Shown here in pieces: positions 57,016 to 64,000 of a DNA stretch of 64,000 nt. Under the pieces are notes generated by a model. It saw only the letters and a list, made by a program, of their open reading frames with translations. It did not search any database and was not told the origin of the DNA. How positions within the stretch are numbered: position 1 is the stretch's first letter; each line of letters begins with the position of its first letter. This DNA comes from Parietaria judaica (Eukaryota; Streptophyta; Magnoliopsida; Rosales; Urticaceae), in assembly GCA_954871525.1 (NCBI GenBank), contig OX940865.1:23234420-23298419 (forward strand), given 5' to 3'. The translations under genes and the position numbers were made by a program.

Positions 57016-57478
57016 TAATGACGGCGAAAATATTTAAAGTTTAGTCAAAGAACTCCTCGTGTACTCAAAATTTAAAAGTGGTGACAAAAATATCCAAAGT
57101 TCCAATTGGGGAGTTGACCACTCCATTCTCATAACGCCGTTAACTTACCCATTAACTCGGGCCACTTGGACAAATATGTTTTGTTATGTGTAATCATTAA
57201 GGGTTCAATTAGTTGTATTAAATAGTATCAATTAAGAGTTTAATTCGCTGTTTTATCGTAAACGAGGATGATGTTGGCTCGTCCACATGGCAATAATTAT
57301 TATGTCAGCAACCCACATTTTTCTATGCAGCCAAAGTTAACGAGTAAGTTTACTGAGTTACGAGAATTGAGTGGCCAACTCCCCAAATTGCGACTTTAGG
57401 TATTTTGACCATCACTTTAAAATTTTGAGTACACGAGGGGTACTTTAACCAAGCTTGAGGTATTTTCGTCGTCATTAA
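57016..57478. mobile_element. Foldback element with TTAATGACGGCGAAAATA ends
   Basis: Left end TTAATGACGGCGAAAATA and right end TATTTTCGTCGTCATTAA are inverted. Arm phrases 'gtgtactcaaaatttaaa' and 'ttaaaattttgagtacac' confirm it. Non-coding. A remnant lies at 43237-43640, and a right arm alone near 51360-51590. Confidence 0.75.
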
Positions 57479-58439
57479 TATTTACAGAGTTGATTGTTGA
57501 TTTATTTCTTATTATTACAACATTACAACCAAATAATAAATTAATTTAACGTTCCCACTACAAGAAATCAGACTTTCAGTGGCACAGTTCGAAAACAGGT
57601 GGATGAAATTGTTACTTTCATACGCCCAACTGAGCGGTTAAAACTGATTCTCTTAATTTTTGTTCATCCCACATCGAATAAGTATGAAAAAATAAATGGT
57701 TATAAAGGGTATAAATGAATGATAAACTTTCATTGTTGATTTATCATTTTTTTTCTCCTTCAATTAAAAAAAAAGGATGATAAACTTTCAACAACACAAT
57801 TCAAAAACGGGCGGCTGAAAGTATAACTTTTAACCGCACATTTCGCAACTATGCAGCTGAAAGTGCCTTTCAAATTCAATGGATTCGTTGAAACTAATAA
57901 GTAATACTATGCCACTGCGTTTTAGAGTTAAGCGCAGAGTTTCTTAACGGTTTCAATGTTAATTTATTCCATCCTATACTACAAATGTTACAATTATATT
58001 GAATAATTTGTTTAAATTTTTTGTTTAAATATATAAATAATACTCGCTGCAGCGCTGATCAGATGATCAATTACCACTAATAATTGCAGGGGAAAGAGAA
58101 GCTCAAAGGCAAGACAAAACTAGGTGTTGGAATCTGTATGTAAAATCTATGATTGTACAATGGAAAATACGACTAATATCACACGGTAAAGATAAAGAGG
58201 ATTGCACAAAATCATGTGAAAATGTATTATTATAAGTTTACCTTCTAAAAGTGTATTAAACGATATTGATTCGACGAAAAAATGCACCATGGAGTAGGAA
58301 AACGACAAAACGCAAAACTACAAAAATAAGAAACGACGATGGATGAAAAACCACACAAAATTGTAAAAGAAAAAAGCATTAACAAAAATGAAAAAGAATA
58401 TATTTATAGCCTAATAAGTACTCAAGCCTAATAATTAGG

Positions 58440-58626
58440 TGGCATGCCACGTGGCAGCCAAGTGCCATGTGGCATGCCATGTGGCAAAGGCTGATTTCCA
58501 CATAGATAGATATTCTCGGTCAACTCCCAAATGCTAAGTTTGGGTATTTTTGCCGCTATTTACGGAGATTGTATACACAGCAGAGAATTTGACCAAAGGT
58601 TGAGTATTTTTGCCACAATTAGCCCT
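58440..58626. mobile_element. Right half of a foldback element (13336 family)
   Basis: 'ggcatgccacgtggcagcca' through 'tttttgccacaattagccct' is the reverse complement of the left arm at 13336-13530. The left half is missing. Confidence 0.7.
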
Positions 58627-61600
58627 AGAAACTATTAAAATGCATGCATGAAATTAGATAAAATGGAACGACGACATGCTTAAAAACGACAAGGATTGTG
58701 ATCAACGACAAAAAACATGTACTTAGCTGTAACTCGTAAGACGAAAACATAATGAATGAAGAGCAGAAGCTTAAAACGACACATTATCTCATCAATGCTT
58801 TGTGCTAGCTGCTAGGTATCATTTGACTAGGGGTTAAAGAATAATTACCATTTTATAAAGGGACTCTATTATTGATATAATAATCTATATATATAAAAGG
58901 AGAGTTTTTCCCATATGATTTGGCACTACCACAAGCAAGAAAAAGAGAATCCTAATTTTTTACTTTTTTATATATTTTTTAATCACAATATCATGCTTTT
59001 AATGTCTCATTCAATTGTGTATTTATTTCCACTTAAGTGCAAGCAAATTAAATATATATATATATATATATTCTTTTGTTTCATGTCAATGCAATTTGTA
59101 TCAAAAGTCGCTTTTAAATTTTTTCCTTTGTTAACTATATATTATATAATATCTCATTTTTAGGTTGTTTAGTATTTTTTTGGTTTAGTATTTTTTCTTT
59201 AAATATGTAGGTTGTTTTCTATTTCTATGTAACATATTACGTTTATAATTCATGACATATTATGTTATAGTTTGTTTTAATAACTATTTTTGTATTATTA
59301 AAAACACGTTCTTCTGTCATATAAATATATTATTCTTAATTGCAAGACCTTTCTTTTTCCAAGCTAAATGCAAAGCTTTTTTTTTTTTTCTCTTCAATGA
59401 TATATATGTTTATTCTTCATTAATGGCACTTCAATTCATATTATGTGTATCTAAAGTAACCATTGAGGAATTTTGTAACCATTCACTTAATACATTGACT
59501 CTTGCTATCCCCAATTATTATTGCATATAATTAAAATCAAATATTTGTTGTAACTCTTTATGTTCTTCCTATGTCTTTATATACTACTATCGTTCATATT
59601 GTTCATCCTCAAGATAAATTGGGTCCTCATTTGTTCTTTGTTTTTTAAGTTCGTGTCAATCATCATGGAATCCTAAGAAGCATGGAGTTCATCGAGGTAT
59701 GTTTTATCAATGTGTGTTATATCCTTTCTTAAATTTGTGATTTTTTCACGAGGTATGTTTTATCAATGTGTGTTATACCCTTTCTTAAATTTGTGATTTT
59801 GTCACATTCTTATTTTTCTCTTTCATGTTTTTTTTGCCAAATTTGTATTCCTGTTAGGAACTAGGAAGGTATCCTATAAAAAAAAAAAAAAAAAACATAC
59901 AGCTACTCTTATGAAAAAATGAAAGTTATATCAACAATATTTTTTTTATTATAGGTCTAATTATATTTTTTTAGGCAATCGGCGAATTTCTTAAAAAAAT
60001 ATAAGGTAATAATGACTAATGTAAGTTACCATGTCAATTTTATATTAGAACAAAACTTTTTTAGACCAATATATTTTTTGATCTAAGGTAATAGGGCTCT
60101 GTGCAGGAACTATTATCAAGGAAGACATGGTGTTCATCCTCTTGCATTATGGATGTCATAATTCACATGAATTTGTTTATGAGGTCTTATTCATTTAGTT
60201 CATTTACTTTGAAGCTAATCGTACTATTTTAATCTAATTTTTTTGTTAATGACATACAGTAAATAGATAATCCGCACATATGAAACAGTAAGTTTGTTAA
60301 GATCTACCATCTCAATTTTTGTTGCACAAACTACGTAAGTAGAAGATTAATTTATATATTGTTTATATTTAATATATATCAAAGCACTCTAAAACTAGAA
60401 TTTACAACTTGGTCTATTAGATAAAGAACGGTTATTTTTCCATATATTATATACATCATATCCAAATATATCTTTTTTACTGTTTTAACGAGTTATTGCA
60501 ACATATAGATGCTAATGCCGTTTCATAGTCAGATTTAAATTCCAAGTGATACACAACATGTATATATAAAGGGGAATTTTCAAAGTGTTACATGGAACAG
60601 TATAAATGAAGGAATACGTGTTTTAGATTTTTATAGAATTCGAATTTATTTATAATCCAACAGACTATACTAGATGTGTATAAATAATAACAAAGTTCAT
60701 GGCTCTTTTTAGTCTTATAACTTGCATATGGATAAAGCTTTTTAAGTATGAGTGTAACTTTCATTAACTACATGCATGTTATTACTTTGAAGTTCAAAAG
60801 TAAATATTGCTTTGAAGATTATACTTGGATTGTAGGAGTCTTTTAACATGGAGATGGATGAAGTTTTATATGGCTTAACAATTTTCATTTATGACAAAGT
60901 ACGTTTTTATCATTATGTAATATATATATATATATATATATATTTTGTTAAATTTTACGCCTATCATACTCTTTTCTTTTTGTTTCTCCAAGTTAATTGA
61001 GACTTCAAGAATAATATATACGGAAAAATGTGATGTGAGATTTTTTTAATATTGTTATTAATAACTTTGGACTACTTACGAGAGTCTCATAATATAAAGA
61101 CTTTTTACTTTTATAAACTTTACTTTTATTGTACTCTTTTTTTTGTTTTCATTGCATTTCTTTTCTTCTTCTTCTTCTTATGTAAATTTTATTCCTTTGG
61201 AATAGAAATTTTGGAGAGAAAAATATCAGAGCAAAAAAATTATGTCAAATTTTTTATAGGGTTGTTAAATATTTTGAATGATGTACTTCGATATGAAAGG
61301 TCTGAATATAAATGTATGATGTATTTTTTGTTTGAATTAATTTTTTTTCCAGAAATTATGTTTCCAAGTAGAAGACCACATTTAAAAACTATTGGTGTTG
61401 TTGTAATTTATTATTATTTTGAAAAAGAATTTTAATCACCTTTATCCATTATTTCTCAACCTAAAAAAACTAGCATAGAACTTTTAACATTTCTCACGAA
61501 GTCGTGATTTATTGATAAATCTGGTGGATGACAAAGATTATTATAAATTATAGTTATAAATTTCTGTTTATGAAATTTTCTGTCATACAAACTTGCAATA

Positions 61601-62691
61601 TTTATTCATAGATTGTTTTTAAAAATATTTTTCTATTATGATATCTTACAAACTTTGTATATGTAAATAAATCTATTTTTTATTAATTTACTCAAATTAT
61701 GTAGTAATAGTATTTTTAAAATACTGTATATTTTTTCTATCAGAGCCAACTCCTTTAAACTGTATATTCTTAAAATTTGTATTTTCGTTTATTTTTAACT
61801 TCACATATACCTAATGTTTTAGGAAGAATATACAACCTATTCACTATTTTAATCTATCAAATTTGTACGGACTCCTTTTATTCTTACATTTTATGTCAAT
61901 AATATTTTCATTATGCATTTTCTCAAATACATTATCCAGTATCCACTCATTTACTTAATAAAAATTTGACAGTAACATGACTTGAATAAAAAAAATATCG
62001 TCGAGTTCGCTTTGATGTAGTTATTTCAATTACAAGACACAATTTAGAGATTATTAATTTATCTAATATTTTAATTAAATCTTAAACAAAAAAAAACACT
62101 TAAATATTAAAGTAATCATTAATTTAGTGCTGGGCAATAAACTTTTAACATACCTACTAATCTATATAGGTTTGGATAAAGAGCATATATATATTATGAT
62201 TATCCTATCCATTCCCACTCCACATTTTTTAACAATAAAATTGATAATGTCATATGACTTTTTTATTTTATTTTAATAAAATCTTATACCACTAAATTGT
62301 GTTTAATTAAGCAGATCGAAGGACCAAAAGGTACTTTTGGTTAATATTGATTGTCTTCTACGCTTGCCAATGTTGGAAGGCATTGAAATTTCCGTGCACT
62401 TTCATATTGTAACTTGTGCCGTTTCAAACAAGAGAACAAAAACCTCCTCTCTTTTTTTTCTTTCTCATTGATTATCTAATTCCAAAAGCAATTTAACAAA
62501 ATTGCAAGACCAAGTTAGTTAACACACTTCTTTTAAAGTTGGGATAATGATGATGTAAAGTTGCTTAAGGAAAAAAAAATCAGTTATTTTCTTTCACAAG
62601 GGGCAAAATGCAATTATGAAACTAATGACGTATTTACGATAGATGTACCAGCAAAGGAAATAATTGTTCTAGAAAATAAATTATTGTTTTG
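58627..62691. other. Very AT-rich region without supported genes
   Basis: The open frames at 58915-59530 and 61052-61435 consist of Phe/Tyr/Leu/Ile-rich text typical of AT-rich DNA and match nothing. 58884 reads TCTATATATATAAAAGGAG, which resembles the 5' end of some plant Helitrons, but no 3' hairpin plus CTRR end was found. A direct repeat of about 55 bases ('gaggtatgttttatcaatgt') lies at 59694 and 59750. A (TA)n run at 60919-60943. Confidence 0.35.
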
Positions 62692-63273
62692 TTATCATAT
62701 TTAGGGGTTGAAATCGGTCCGATCAACCGGATTGTTTTAAATATGAAACTGGAACCCCGATTTATTTTACATAAAAAAAAAAAAGGATCTGGGTTAAAAC
62801 CCGATTTCAAAATTGAAAAATAGTTTTATATCTAGACCTTAATTTTATCCATTTCTGATTTAAAGAAATATGGCTTCAGCCTTCGGGTGTTTACCCGGAA
62901 CTTATTTTTATAAAAAAATGTAATATACACACACACACAAAAAATCAAATACTTAAACTCAAATAACTAAAAATGACAAGAACATAAACAAACAAAAAAA
63001 AGACAATAAACTAAAAACTATAAGCAATTGGGATTTTTAATATGAAATTTGCATATATATATATGTATATTTTAAAAATGGATTTTAGTAACACGCTATC
63101 CAGGTTTCGGGTTTTTAAATCTGTGAACATATAACCGGTTTTAATTCGGATGCAATTTCTTCAGAAACCGATATGGTTTAATAAGACTACGAGTTTTTTA
63201 ATAAGCAGTTCCAGTCTGAATGCAGTTTGAAATTCCCATCTCCGGGCTATATTTACACCCTTAATTATCATAT
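62692..63273. mobile_element. Probable hAT-like non-autonomous element
   Basis: Starts TTAGGGGTTGAAA (62701) and ends TTTACACCCTTAA (63264), imperfect inverted repeats. Both sides carry TTATCATAT (62692-62700, 63265-63273), a perfect 9-base direct repeat that could be an 8-bp hAT duplication plus one chance base. The interior has CCGGAT/ACCGG/CGGTT words like the hAT at 10 kb, and the length is almost the same (564 versus 565). Confidence 0.65.
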
Positions 63274-63883
63274 CGTTCACTTACTTAGGCTAATATACAC
63301 GGTCAATTTCGTATTATCTTATATAAAAAATAGTAATTATTAATATTATTATTATAATTCCACATACACACGCTTATACTAAGGAAATAGTCATTAAATC
63401 GCGTTTTTTTGGGTCTTGATGTCATTAAAGTTTAAAACATTCTTTAGTCAATATTTAATAATTGTTCTTTAAAGTTATGCAATACCTTTTTTTGGTCACG
63501 TTTAAATGCTATAATAATCCATTCAAAAGCAGCTTTATATCAAAGCGTGTGTCACGAAATCAAACCGCGTGACAGCCTAAATTTAAAACAAAAGGCTTAT
63601 TATTGAGCTTATATATTCTTTGAGTAATTGACACAAATACCCCTAAAAGGGGTGTTCTCAACTGCCCCTCCAACTAAAAAACACAACACCTTAGCCCCAT
63701 GGAATCATGTTTTAGTAGCATATTCACCTTATAACTTGCGTTAAAAAACTAACGTGTTTCGTTTCACGTGTGACCCGCATGACATGATTTGTGTTAGTTG
63801 TTAACGGACTGACTTTTTCGTTATAAGGTGACTCATAGGTGGAAAGACGCTATCCGTCACATGTGCTTATATAGATTAATTAA
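63274..63883. other. Spacer with inverted-repeat relic
   Basis: 'ttcaccttataact' (63725) pairs with 'cgttataaggtga' (63818), suggesting a small element with its left end near 63630 ('caaatacccctaaaagggg'). No gene. Confidence 0.35.
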
Positions 63884-64000
63884 GGGATAATAGCGGCTAA
63901 AGTAGCTAAACTTTCATGATTTGTGTCGATAAAGGTCCAAACTAGATTTATAGCGGCTAAAGTAGCCAAACTCGGTCAATCTGTGGCAAGCACTAATTCC
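63884..64000. mobile_element. Left end of a GGGATAATAGCGGC element, cut by the window
   Basis: Starts GGGATAATAGCGGCTAAAG and repeats 'tagcggctaaagtagc(t/c)aaact' twice. Same terminal word as 9298 and 16088. The right half lies outside. Confidence 0.65.

Larger units (their letters stand above)
53155..58322. repeat. Segmental duplication, copy 2
   Basis: Same landmarks as 42175-44480, enlarged by the 2.7-kb LTR and a longer foldback element. The break at the right end is at 'aaaactacaaaa', after which copy 1 continues into RidA and this copy does not. Confidence 0.85.

Noticed and set aside
61052..61435. 127-aa plus-strand frame
   Set aside because: Phe/Tyr/Leu-rich text expected from AT-rich DNA, no conserved motif, no splice context.

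Overview
This is a gene-poor, AT-rich stretch of nuclear plant chromosome, almost certainly from a eudicot. The evidence is intron-containing plant gene families (YAE1, a NEP1-interacting RING-H2 protein, plastid RidA, a type II PI4K gamma, a plant calmodulin-binding-domain protein), U2 snRNA genes with the plant upstream element, and many hAT, Mutator-like and LTR elements. The species cannot be named from the sequence alone.

Layout. 1-800: truncated ~1 kb palindromic foldback element. 2117-3949 (+): calmodulin-binding-domain protein. 5170-6632 (-): four-exon YAE1-family gene. 7.8-8.0 kb: captured first-exon fragment of a NOP53/SMO4-like gene. 9.3-10.6 kb: a small hairpin element and a hAT element full of CCGGAT motifs. 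10.9-11.7 kb: copia gag remnant. 12.4-31.6 kb: the most distinctive part, an array of five small WRN-type 3'-5' exonuclease genes (all -) and three U2 snRNA genes (all +). 33.6-34.0 kb (-): unrecognised 137-aa gene. 35.97-37.5 kb (-): intronless PI4K gamma. 37.7-38.7 kb: another ~1 kb palindrome. 42.2-44.5 and 53.2-58.3 kb: a segmental duplication, each copy holding a two-exon gene for a 69-aa one-helix membrane protein; the second copy carries a 2.7-kb solo LTR in its intron. 44.5-44.9 kb (-): first two exons of plastid RidA without the rest. 47.05-49.07 kb (-): five-exon NEP1-interacting-protein-like RING-H2 gene. 58.6-64 kb: AT-rich, only mobile-element remains.

How it fits together. The exonuclease/U2 array grew by duplication of a cassette: a minus-strand exonuclease gene, 1.1-2.7 kb of spacer, then a plus-strand U2 gene, so the two are divergently transcribed. 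Exonuclease copies a and b keep all expected DEDDy residues. Copy c has lost the first catalytic Asp. Copy d has an early frameshift. Copy e has a frameshift, a nonsense codon and a catalytic Glu-to-Lys change. All three U2 genes keep a full-length RNA, the upstream sequence element and the plant 3' box, but only the first keeps a good TATA box. Several transposons inserted after the duplications, which can be seen because paralogous units preserve the empty site.

Most of the non-genic structure is foldback DNA. Several element types share terminal words such as GGGTTAATTGCGGC or GGGATAATAGCGGC; two have clear 9-bp target duplications, which points to Mutator-like elements. A second class is hAT-like, with 8-bp target duplications and dense internal arrays of one short motif. 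All exon boundaries were derived by eye from reading frame, GT/AG sites and family resemblance; no search or transcript evidence was available.
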